Made by a program: the position numbers and the translations under genes
Notes under the pieces: model-generated
What the model was told of the DNA's origin: nothing
The model's input: only the letters and a program-made list of their open reading frames with translations
The model's database searches: none
Part shown: piece after piece, positions 18,118 through 26,912 of the stretch
Layout of the letters: every line of letters starts with the position of its first letter
Position numbering within the stretch: the stretch's first letter is position 1
From: Candidatus Kuenenia hertensis
Lineage (GTDB): Bacteria > Planctomycetota > Brocadiia > Brocadiales > Brocadiaceae
DNA: 64,000 bases
Direction of reading: 5' to 3'
NCBI GenBank assembly: GCA_021646465.1
Contig: SOET01000021.1
Coordinates: 1-64,000 of the forward strand

Positions 18118-18597
18118 TTAATAATAAGAACAATAATCGTATATACCATGAGTATCACACCATATACCATACTCTCCAAAATCAGTGTCTACTTTATAAT
18201 TTTTATACTCAAAGGTTTTTATCTCCAGAACAGTTCCTTTCAATATCTCACGGTACTTACCTTGTCGTAAACGGCCTGTAACACTCACGCGTTCATTATT
18301 CTTTTTTGCCTCTTCAGCCATATTTACACATTTAATAATGACATCCGGATTATTACCATCCTCGAAACAATGTATACGTTTTCCATTTTCTTCTGTGATC
18401 AATTGCCAGGTTACAAATCTATCACCACGGTATTCATTTCTTACTACGTATCCTGAAAATTCAATTTTTTTATTTCTTTATAAAGTTGGTGTATCAATAA
18501 CATCAACTAATCTTACTTTGATTGGCGGAGCACAGGAATAGCCAATACAGGATGCTAAAACCAAAACAAAAAAGGGAATAAGTAATTTAGTATTCAT
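18118..18597 (-). pseudogene. Small lipoprotein gene interrupted by an in-frame TAA
   Basis: The frame opens at ATG 18597 behind TTAGGA. It encodes a lipoprotein signal ending in LASC (Cys17), then runs into TAA at 18480-18478 after 39 residues. The same frame continues without another stop for about 119 residues to 18118. That continuation has beta-strand-like, OB-fold-like sequence (IEFSGYVVRNEYRGDRFVTW, then RVSVTGRLRQGKYREI). The two halves read as one ~159-residue protein broken by a point mutation. Readthrough or a sequencing error are alternatives. The intact function is unknown; the second half resembles small nucleic-acid- or ligand-binding OB domains only in outline. Confidence 0.6.
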
Positions 18598-18712
18598 GAT
18601 ATATTTTCCTAAATAGTTGTATATGGTGTGAAAAGAAATTATTTTTTTACAATGAACAGAATCTATATTTGCATACCGTTCCGGAAAATTCATCTTTGTC
18701 CTTATTTCTTAC

Positions 18713-20548
18713 TTAGCAAAAATATGAATTTAAAACATACTGCAGGACCATCCTGTGCGTATTAAAAAATGAGGCATTAATCGCTATTGAATGTTTCATT
18801 ATATCAATCCATTTCTCTCTATCATTATAAAACATCGGGACAATGACCGTCTCCAGTTTTTCATACATTCCCTCTATTTCGGTTTTTCCACCGTCACTGA
18901 TATCTGAAGTTTCTTTCCCTATAGACCAGCCGGTTAACCCTTCAATATGCCCCTCAACCCACCAGCCATCCAATACACTGAAACTGGGGACGCCATTATG
19001 TGCAGCCTTCATACCGGAAGTACCGGAGGCCTCATTTGGTCTCAGGGGGGTATTTAACCAGAGGTCTACCCCTGAAGTAAGCATCTTTCCCATATCTATA
19101 TCATAATTTTCCAAATATATTATTTTTACCTGCCCCTTCAATTGTCTTATGCTTGCAAAAATCCTCTTAATCAATTCTTTCCCAGGCAAATCCTGCGGGT
19201 GTGCTTTGCCCGCAAAAACAAATTGTATGTCACCAACCTCCTGCGAAATAGTTTTCAGCCTAATTACATCAGAAAAGATCATATCCGCTCTCTTATACAC
19301 AGCGGCACGCCTGGCAAATCCAATGGTAAATACATCGTAATGAAAACCTTCATTTGCTTCTTTATTGATATAATCAATAAGTATCTTCTTTGCCTTCATG
19401 TGTGCCTGCCATATTTCGGTTTTTGGAATACTTAAAGCGTATCTCAGGCTGAAGGGGTCGTTTCTCCACCCTGCTATATATTTACTATACAATTCCTTAA
19501 AACTGTCGCATGTCCAGGTATTCGAATGAACTCCATTCGTTATAGAATCGATGGAATATCCCGGGAACATTGATTTAGACACTTCGCCGTGCTTTTTTGC
19601 AACACCATTGATATATTTACTTAAGTTCAAGGCAAGTAATGTCAAATTTAATCTCTCTTCTCCACCAAGCATCTTCATAATATCAAAAGGCAGATAGTCC
19701 CCTAAAACACTCTTTACCAAATCATAGGAAAACTGATCGTGTCCTGCCGGCACCGGAGTGTGTGTGGTAAACACACAGAGGTTCCTTACCTCATCGAACT
19801 TCCATATTGTTTCATCCTCTGCTCTCCGCATTCTTAATAATTCCAATGTTAATAAACTTGCATGACCTTCATTCATATGATATTTCTTTATTTGTGAATA
19901 GCCTAAATCATGCAGCATGCGCAAACCACCTATTCCCAAAATGATTTCCTGAGCAAATCGGTACTTTTGATCTCCTCCATACAGACAATCATTCAGTCCC
20001 CTGTCATATTCACTATTTTCTTCAAGGTTCGTATCTAAAAATATGACCGGCACACTGTGGCCGGTCATACCAATGACCTCATATTGCAAAGCACGAATAA
20101 ATACTGTCCTGTTTTCTATCCGTACACTTGCCCTGTTCGTTAAAGGAGTAATGAAATCTTCGGGATTCCATTGCACAGGCGTCTCTTGCTGATTCCCGTG
20201 AATATCTAGTTTTTGATAGAAATACCCTTTCTCGTATAATAAGGTAACCACTACCATAGGCACTTTCAGATCAGCGCAAGACCTTATGGTATCCCCTGCC
20301 AGTACACCCAATCCCCCGCTATAGGTGGGAATACGAGACTCAATGCCAACTTCCATGGAAAAGTATGCAATCCTTCTTTCCTGCTTTTCGCCTAAAGGAA
20401 CGGAGACGTCTCTTTGATTCAAATATTGTTCCGGAAATTTCTTGAACTCGTCTCTACATAAATCCGAGCAAAAACAAAATTTCTGGCCTCCATATTCATA
20501 TGCGATCTCTTTTTTTGCTGACATGCCACAAACCGGGTCTTTCATCAT
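18713..20548 (-). CDS. glgP: Alpha-glucan (glycogen/maltodextrin) phosphorylase with N-terminal YHS domain
   Basis: The enzyme releases glucose-1-phosphate from alpha-1,4-glucans using pyridoxal phosphate. The phosphorylase part (from about residue 57) is the short type, with HMNEGHASLLTLELLR, TTHTPVPAGHDQF and the PLP-lysine motif SGTSGMKA near residue 515. The first ~47 residues form a YHS metal-binding domain (DPVCGM, then FCFCSDLCRDEF). Such domains are usual in copper ATPases, and the fusion is uncommon. An AAGGTGAAGG site precedes the start. It is the last gene of the metal-handling block, so metal availability may influence glycogen breakdown, but that is inference. Confidence 0.93.
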   Translation of the reverse strand: MMKDPVCGMSAKKEIAYEYGGQKFCFCSDLCRDEFKKFPEQYLNQRDVSVPLGEKQERRIAYFSMEVGIESRIPTYSGGLGVLAGDTIRSCADLKVPMVVVTLLYEKGYFYQKLDIHGNQQETPVQWNPEDFITPLTNRASVRIENRTVFIRALQYEVIGMTGHSVPVIFLDTNLEENSEYDRGLNDCLYGGDQKYRFAQEIILGIGGLRMLHDLGYSQIKKYHMNEGHASLLTLELLRMRRAEDETIWKFDEVRNLCVFTTHTPVPAGHDQFSYDLVKSVLGDYLPFDIMKMLGGEERLNLTLLALNLSKYINGVAKKHGEVSKSMFPGYSIDSITNGVHSNTWTCDSFKELYSKYIAGWRNDPFSLRYALSIPKTEIWQAHMKAKKILIDYINKEANEGFHYDVFTIGFARRAAVYKRADMIFSDVIRLKTISQEVGDIQFVFAGKAHPQDLPGKELIKRIFASIRQLKGQVKIIYLENYDIDMGKMLTSGVDLWLNTPLRPNEASGTSGMKAAHNGVPSFSVLDGWWVEGHIEGLTGWSIGKETSDISDGGKTEIEGMYEKLETVIVPMFYNDREKWIDIMKHSIAINASFFNTHRMVLQYVLNSYFC

Positions 20549-20665
20549 CCTTCACCTTTTACGGATTAATCTCATTTATTCAAAAAATTAAAAGGACTAT
20601 CCAAGAACACCTTATTTATAGTTTGAATGCTTTGTTGAATTTTAGTGCAGATGCGGGGAAAGAAA

Positions 20666-20697
20666 CAGTAGAGGTATGTTTTAACATACCTCTACTG
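20666..20697 (-). terminator. Strong hairpin downstream of the zinc-ribbon gene
   Basis: CAGTAGAGGTATGTT (20666-20680) and its exact reverse complement (20683-20697) form a 15-bp stem with a two-base loop. On the minus strand TTTCTTTC follows. It lies about 97 bp after the stop of the zinc-ribbon gene and before glgP, so it probably separates the two transcripts. Confidence 0.65.
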
Positions 20698-20793
20698 CAA
20701 ATTTTTCATCTTCTCGTGTATTTTGGGTAAAGCTGTTTTTTTAATTTTTCTTAAAAACAGCCTCTTATGATACCCAATGTTTCTGTTCTCACT

Positions 20794-21348
20794 TTATTTT
20801 TCTGTCTTCTTTTGTTCCTTTTCACAAAGAGGGCAGGACAAAAAATCAATATCACATTTATCGCAATGGTGAAGAGTCCAATCCTGTGTCTTTTTCTTAC
20901 AATCAGGACACTTCATCTCCCATTTCGCAAATGCCTTTCCTTTGGGAGGTCTGGATCTTACTATTTTACATTTGGGACATTTTGATTCTTTTGGTTGTTC
21001 TTTTAATTTTGCTGCCTCTGCCTTGCACATTACACATACCAATACATCTTTGTCACACATATCACAACGATGCACATCTAACTCGGATACTTCTTTTTTA
21101 CAATCCGGACAAACCATACCCATAGGTGCAACCGTTTTCCCTTTCATTGGCCCTAAATGCCCTTTCTTACAAGACGGGCACGTCGGCAGTTCGATGGTTT
21201 CCGGTACCTCCCGTTCCTGGGCAAGTGGTTTTACACTATGCTTAAATGTTTTTTCTTCTTCTGAGTATGCGTAATTGTTAACACATAAAACCATGCTAAA
21301 GATTACCGCACTTAAAAAAAACGACGATGAAAATTTTTTGTTTACCAT
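20794..21348 (-). CDS. Exported tandem zinc-ribbon protein
   Basis: The function is not recognised. With ATG 21348 (AAGGAG nine bases upstream) the protein has 184 residues. It has a signal peptide (basic KK, then FFLSAVIFSMVLCVNNYAYS) and two tandem copies of a ~55-residue unit. Each copy carries four CxxC pairs in the order CPSC/CPKC, CPDCKK, CDMC/CDKC and CVMC/CPLC. This makes 16 cysteines in a probably periplasmic protein. It lies directly downstream of the RND metal pump on the same strand, so metal binding or buffering in the periplasm is a reasonable inference. Confidence 0.65.
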   Translation of the reverse strand: MVNKKFSSSFFLSAVIFSMVLCVNNYAYSEEEKTFKHSVKPLAQEREVPETIELPTCPSCKKGHLGPMKGKTVAPMGMVCPDCKKEVSELDVHRCDMCDKDVLVCVMCKAEAAKLKEQPKESKCPKCKIVRSRPPKGKAFAKWEMKCPDCKKKTQDWTLHHCDKCDIDFLSCPLCEKEQKKTEK

Positions 21349-21565
21349 AACTATTAACTCCTTATTATTAGGCAATTAATACAACATCAAAAATTAAACC
21401 TCGCCTCTTAAACCTGTTTTCCTCCTTTCCGAATAAAGTGTGAAAAATAGTACAACTCATTATATATTATCCATAATTATTCATTATATATTAATAATTT
21501 ATTATTAATAAACAAATGGTAAGAACAGCAATAGTTAATATCAAGCGTAAAGTTTGTTGGATAAA

Positions 21566-24500
21566 CTACACAATAATCCCCTTTTCCGCGATTTCAGGAT
21601 TTTTTTCCAATTCCTTCTTAAATTTACGTTCTTTAAGCCATGCATTCAGGCATGGCACGATAAAAAACACGATCATGGCCATTGTCATGCCTCCAACAGC
21701 AGGGATTGCCATGGGTTTTGCAACTTCAGCGCCGGCGCCGGTAGACCATATAATAGGCATCAAGCCGATAAATGTCGTTGCAGAAGTCATGGCGCACGGA
21801 CGCACCCTTCTTGTGCCCGCCAAGACAATAGTATCTCTTATCTCCTGAATATTTTTTATTTTTTTCTCCTTAAAGAGATCATTGATATAGGTAGTAATAA
21901 TTACGCCATCATCCTGGACAATACCGAATAAAGAAATAAAACCAACCCATACCGCCACGCTAAAATTATACCCGAAAAAATATTGCAATAAGATACCGCC
22001 TGCAATGGCAGTCGGTATGCTGGTAAACAAGATAATCAGTGTTTGTGAAAATGATCTGAACGCCATATAAAGTAAAATAAAGCCCACAAACTGTGACAAT
22101 GGAACAAGAAGTTGCAGCCTCTTTCTTGCCCGTATCTGATTTTCAAACTGACCGCTCCATTGAATAAAGTACCCCTGAGGCAACATGACTTTTTCTGATA
22201 CCACCTTTGAAGCGTCCTCAACAAAGCTCATAGTGTCTCTGCCACGAACATTCATAAGGACATACGCCCTTAAAAGAGCGTTTTCGCTGCTAATCATGGC
22301 TGGCCCCATTACGTACCGAACATCGGCAACCTGTGTGAGGGGAATAAGCTTCCCCGTCGAACTGGAAACATATATGCGTTTAAGACCTTCAAAATTATCC
22401 CGAAGTTCCCGAACGTATCTTACCCGAACGGGGTAGCGTTCCCTGCCTTCCACCGTTGTTGTAATGTTTTCCCCCCCAATAGCCGTTTCGATAATATCCT
22501 GCACATCCTTAATATTTACACCATAACGGGCAATTTCTTCTCGCTTTATCTTGAATTCAAGGTAGGGTTTTCCCGTAATCCTCTCCGCGTAAAGATCCAC
22601 TGCCCCCGGAACATCCCGCAACGCCTTTTCAACATCCAAGGCCAATTGCTGCAACACATTCATATCCGTCCCGAAGATTTTGACTCCCACTGATGTACGG
22701 ATACCGGTTGCCAGCATGTCAACGCGGTTCACAATGGGCTGCGTCCATATATTAGCTACACCGGGTATTCTCGTGGCCTCGTCCATTTCCTGAATAAGTT
22801 CCTGTTTTGTAATCCTCCGTTCATCAGGCAGAATCCAATGAAATACCGGATGAAAAAAAGAGGGTACATAGTGCAAAAATTTATACTCGATCTTTTTCTT
22901 CCGCCATTCCTCTTCCGGTTTTAAGGTAACAACGGTCTCAAACATCTCGACAGGCGCCGGGTCTGTGGGGGTCTCAGCCCTTCCCAGTTTTCCCACGACC
23001 ATATCCACTTCCGGGAAAGATTTGATGATAACATCCTGTTTTTGCATCACCTTGAACGCATCGGTAAGCGCTACACTCGGCAACATTACCGGCATAAAGA
23101 GGATAGAACCCTCGTCCAGGGGAGGCATAAATTCCCTTCCCAGTCTTTTCGCTGCAAAAGCCGATAAAACAATAACAATGATTGGAATCGCAAGAAACAT
23201 CATTTTATGTTCTAATACCCATCTTAGTATCGGCTCATACCCCCTCAGAAGTATCCTTGATGAATAATTCTCTTCCATTGGCCTCAGCCTACCTTTTAAC
23301 ATAAAAAAGCAAAGTGTTGGCGCCAGCGTAAGCGCTAACACAACAGACGCACCTATTGCAAATGTCTTTGTCCATGCAAGGGGTTTAAAAAGTTTTCCCT
23401 CCTGCCCCGTAAGGCCAAACACGGGCATAAACATAAAAATAGTGGTAAGCCCCGCAAAGAGAATTGGTTTTCCTACTTCTTTCGAGGCATCGAGTATTAT
23501 TTGCAACCTGCTCTTTTTGCCTTCATATTCTATGAGGTTCCTGTAGACATTTTCGGTGATAATAATCGCCATATCACTTACCTCTCCAATGGCGATAGCA
23601 ATACCGGTAATTGTCATAATATTGGAATCGATACCCATAGAATACATGCACAGGAAGGAAATGAGAATGGATATGGGAAAGCCAAGACAACAGATAATAA
23701 TGCTTCGGACGTGCAATAAAAAGATTGCGACAACAATGGAGGTAATGATTATTTCTTCTATGAGTGCCTCTTTCAGGGTGTCAATGACACGATAGATCAG
23801 ACCCTCTCTATCGTAGAAAGGTACTATTTTTACCCCGGGCGGCAAACCAGGTTCTATTTCCTTGATCTTCTCCTTTATGCGCCGTATGACCTTTAATGGA
23901 TTTTCCCCCTGGCGCATGATAACTACTCCACCCGTAACCTCAGCACCCTCCTTGTCCAGCGCCCCGCGTCTGAAATCGCCTCCTACCTGAACAACGCCGA
24001 TATTTTTTACGAATATGGGCACGCCATTGTGGCTGCCAACGGTGATATTTTCGATATCAGAAACGTTCTTTATAAAACCGAGGCCACGGATGATAAATTC
24101 CATATTGTTATTTTCCACCACCTTGGCGCCTACGTCGATATTGCTTTTTCGAACGGCTTCAAATACATTTCCCACCGTCATGTTGTATGCCATTAATTTA
24201 TTGGGGTCTACATCAACCTGATATTGTTTGACAAACCCTCCCACGCCCGCCACTTCTGAAACGCCTTCGACCGCATTAAGCTGGTACCGAACATACCAAT
24301 CCTGGATAGACCTCAATTGCCCCAAATCATATCCTTCTCCCTCAACGGTATACCAGAAAATCTGGCCAAGTCCGGTTGCATCAGGTCCAAGTCTTGGGAT
24401 TACATCCTTCGGAAGCAATGCCTGGATGAAGTTTAATCTTTCGAGCACCCTGGAACGCGCCCAGTAAAAATCGATGTTCTCTTTGAAAATAATATAGATC

Positions 24501-24775
24501 ATGGAAAATCCAAACGCAGATTGAGAACGTATGACCTTTACGCCGGGAACTCCTAAAAGATTAACGGTCAGGGGGTATGTGACCTGATCTTCCACATCCT
24601 GCGGACTGCGGCCAGGCCAATCGGTGAAGACAATACACTGGTTCTCTCCGATATCCGGAATGACGTCCATATTGACATGCCTCACTCCAAAAAGGCCTCC
24701 GAATATCACCAGCAGGTAAAAGCAGATGACGAGAAAGCGGTTGTTAAGACATAGTTCGATAAGCTTGTTAATCAT
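21566..24775 (-). CDS. cusA: CusA/CzcA family heavy-metal efflux RND pump, Cu(I)/Ag(I)-type
   Basis: This is the inner-membrane proton-driven pump of a tripartite metal efflux system. At 1069 residues it has the usual 12 membrane segments and two large periplasmic loops. The three methionines that carry Cu(I)/Ag(I) in CusA are all visible, in SILFMPVMLPS, DPAPVEMFETVV and IVNRVDMLATGI. A copper/silver rather than zinc/cobalt role is therefore likely. The N-terminus (MINKLIELCLNNR) is typical of HME-RND pumps. It follows the adaptor gene by 27 bp on the same strand. TolC and regulators lie further upstream. Confidence 0.93.
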   Translation of the reverse strand: MINKLIELCLNNRFLVICFYLLVIFGGLFGVRHVNMDVIPDIGENQCIVFTDWPGRSPQDVEDQVTYPLTVNLLGVPGVKVIRSQSAFGFSMIYIIFKENIDFYWARSRVLERLNFIQALLPKDVIPRLGPDATGLGQIFWYTVEGEGYDLGQLRSIQDWYVRYQLNAVEGVSEVAGVGGFVKQYQVDVDPNKLMAYNMTVGNVFEAVRKSNIDVGAKVVENNNMEFIIRGLGFIKNVSDIENITVGSHNGVPIFVKNIGVVQVGGDFRRGALDKEGAEVTGGVVIMRQGENPLKVIRRIKEKIKEIEPGLPPGVKIVPFYDREGLIYRVIDTLKEALIEEIIITSIVVAIFLLHVRSIIICCLGFPISILISFLCMYSMGIDSNIMTITGIAIAIGEVSDMAIIITENVYRNLIEYEGKKSRLQIILDASKEVGKPILFAGLTTIFMFMPVFGLTGQEGKLFKPLAWTKTFAIGASVVLALTLAPTLCFFMLKGRLRPMEENYSSRILLRGYEPILRWVLEHKMMFLAIPIIVIVLSAFAAKRLGREFMPPLDEGSILFMPVMLPSVALTDAFKVMQKQDVIIKSFPEVDMVVGKLGRAETPTDPAPVEMFETVVTLKPEEEWRKKKIEYKFLHYVPSFFHPVFHWILPDERRITKQELIQEMDEATRIPGVANIWTQPIVNRVDMLATGIRTSVGVKIFGTDMNVLQQLALDVEKALRDVPGAVDLYAERITGKPYLEFKIKREEIARYGVNIKDVQDIIETAIGGENITTTVEGRERYPVRVRYVRELRDNFEGLKRIYVSSSTGKLIPLTQVADVRYVMGPAMISSENALLRAYVLMNVRGRDTMSFVEDASKVVSEKVMLPQGYFIQWSGQFENQIRARKRLQLLVPLSQFVGFILLYMAFRSFSQTLIILFTSIPTAIAGGILLQYFFGYNFSVAVWVGFISLFGIVQDDGVIITTYINDLFKEKKIKNIQEIRDTIVLAGTRRVRPCAMTSATTFIGLMPIIWSTGAGAEVAKPMAIPAVGGMTMAMIVFFIVPCLNAWLKERKFKKELEKNPEIAEKGIIV

Positions 24776-24802
24776 AGAAATAAGAAACCACAGACGTTAT
24801 GT

Positions 24803-26800
24803 TTATTCATTATCCTTAAACTCCATCGCCCCGCCATACAAGGCGCTTGCGCCACCTGTAAGCTGGCTTTGAGAGTCGATAAGGAAATTGGCGGAGGTTA
24901 CAACCCTGTCCCCTTCTTCCAATCCGTCCAATACGGGATAATATGCGTCCGTCTTGGGACCAAGTATAACCTCTTTTCCGATATACTGGCCGTTGCCTTT
25001 ATCTATATAAACAATCTTTCGTATACCGGTATCTAATACCGCTGTGGCAGGAATGGCAAGCACCTGTGTGGTTTTTTCCAGGCGCTTGCCGCACTTCGGA
25101 CAATCATCAGGTTTATCAGAAGTAACTTCCGGATGCATTGGACATGTAAATACTTCACGTTTTTTTAACTCGCCATTTTTACCCGGAACACCCGATATTT
25201 TCTGTTTCTCCCACCTACCCAATTGTCTTTTACAGTCAGGACATTCGCCCGGCTTATCCGAGGTCATGCATGCCATAGGACACATATAGATATATTTTTG
25301 CTCTTTCTCACCGGACGGCAAAACAATCGTCTCTCTCTTCCGCACCATTGAACCACACATAGGGCATTCCTGAGGAGATGTCGCGGGATCCCATTCTTTT
25401 CCGCAAATACAGACTAATTTCTCATCTGACTCCCCGGCAACTATTTCTCTTTTCACAAGCTTCATACCGCATATGGGGCAATCTGCTGGTTTATCGGAAA
25501 CATAACAATTCATTGGGCATGCAAACTCATACCCTCTTTCGGCATGTTTATCAGGGGTCTCCGAAGGTAAAAAACTACCCTCTCCCTCCCGAATAATTTC
25601 TTTACTATCAACTCCTTTTTCTGTTTTGGAAATGTTTATGAACTCTTTATTGTCTATCGGACAAATCCCCGGTCTGCTTGATTTTATTTCGGGATGATCA
25701 GGACAACTATAGTCAAGCCCGCTTGAATACCTCTTATCATCCTGCTCCACCTCTTCAATTGGAATGCGTATTTTTGCATTCACATACATGGATGGCTTCA
25801 GTTTAAGATCCGCATTCGGAATATCACACCGAATCTTTACCGACCGCGTTGCTTCATCTAAATAAGGTTCTATAAAAGATATTTTCCCGATAAAAACCTC
25901 ACCCGGATATGTTGGTGTTGTGATCTCCACTTCCTGTCCGATTTTTATCCATGACATTTCATATTCATAAATATGCGCCTTCATCCAGACATTTGACAAG
26001 TCCACTACCGTATAAACAGCATCACCCTCCTTAACATACTGCCCCTCTAGCACCATTTTATCAACGACTATTCCACTCATCGGAGAATAAATAATCATAT
26101 GCTGCTGTATTTTTTTTGATTCCCTAAGTTCCTGGATTTGATTTTTCGTAATACCCCACCATAACAGCCGTTTTTCAGCAGCATCAATAAGTGATTGTGC
26201 ACCATCCACCACTTCCTGAAAGGGGCTCTGTTGCACCTTCTCATATGTCTCCAGCGCAAGCAAATACTCTTTTTGAGTAGATACCAGTTCAGGACTATAC
26301 ATCCAAACCATTGATTCTCCTTTTATTACTTCGGTACCGGTAAAATCAATAAACAGTTTATCGATCCTGCCGGGAACCCACGCTGAAACAACCGCTTTAC
26401 GCCGTTCATCGTACTCAATTAACCCAACCGTATAAACATCTTTTGTCAGCGACCGGAAACCAATAACGTCGGTTTTGACCTGTGCCAGTTTGCGGGCGCG
26501 TTCACTTAATTCTACGGAGGCTAATGTACCTTCTTCCTCTGCACCTATGCCTTTTTCGTATACAGGAATTAAATCCATGGCGCAAATGGGGCATTTTCCC
26601 GGTTTATCCATCCTGACAGAGGGATGCATACCGCAGGTCCAGTAGAGTATTTTTTTTTCTTTTGTTTCTTCGGCATTTGCGGACGAAATAAAATGTATCC
26701 TTTCATAATTGGATAGTTGCAGGCCAAAAAGAATAGTAAGGATAATAGGTACTATTATCAGAAAATGTCTCTTGTAAGGAAATTTTTGTTTAAAAAACAT
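24803..26800 (-). CDS. cusB: RND efflux periplasmic adaptor (CusB-like) with six heavy-metal-binding modules
   Basis: The adaptor bridges the RND pump and TolC channel. From ATG 26800 (AAAGGTG upstream; a TTG at 26818 is less likely) it has a signal anchor. A first metal module (CGMHP...CPICAMDL) precedes the lipoyl/hairpin/barrel core, and the C-terminal membrane-proximal domain (AIPATAVLDTG) closes the protein. Between barrel and C-terminal domain are five more Cys/His modules of the CPMHP...CPxCG type. These include YSCPDHP, FACPMNC, CICGKEWDP, YMCPMAC and FTCPMHP. At 665 residues it is far longer than CusB (about 400). The extra modules could load or sense metal. Specificity follows from the neighbouring pump. 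Confidence 0.9.
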   Translation of the reverse strand: MFFKQKFPYKRHFLIIVPIILTILFGLQLSNYERIHFISSANAEETKEKKILYWTCGMHPSVRMDKPGKCPICAMDLIPVYEKGIGAEEEGTLASVELSERARKLAQVKTDVIGFRSLTKDVYTVGLIEYDERRKAVVSAWVPGRIDKLFIDFTGTEVIKGESMVWMYSPELVSTQKEYLLALETYEKVQQSPFQEVVDGAQSLIDAAEKRLLWWGITKNQIQELRESKKIQQHMIIYSPMSGIVVDKMVLEGQYVKEGDAVYTVVDLSNVWMKAHIYEYEMSWIKIGQEVEITTPTYPGEVFIGKISFIEPYLDEATRSVKIRCDIPNADLKLKPSMYVNAKIRIPIEEVEQDDKRYSSGLDYSCPDHPEIKSSRPGICPIDNKEFINISKTEKGVDSKEIIREGEGSFLPSETPDKHAERGYEFACPMNCYVSDKPADCPICGMKLVKREIVAGESDEKLVCICGKEWDPATSPQECPMCGSMVRKRETIVLPSGEKEQKYIYMCPMACMTSDKPGECPDCKRQLGRWEKQKISGVPGKNGELKKREVFTCPMHPEVTSDKPDDCPKCGKRLEKTTQVLAIPATAVLDTGIRKIVYIDKGNGQYIGKEVILGPKTDAYYPVLDGLEEGDRVVTSANFLIDSQSQLTGGASALYGGAMEFKDNE

Positions 26801-26912
26801 AATGGGCACACCTTTCAAATCATAATGAATGATGTATTTTTCAGGTATTTTTCAGGACACCATATTTAATTCAGTATTCTCATATTTACTCAGAATCAAT
26901 GTTTACACTGAT

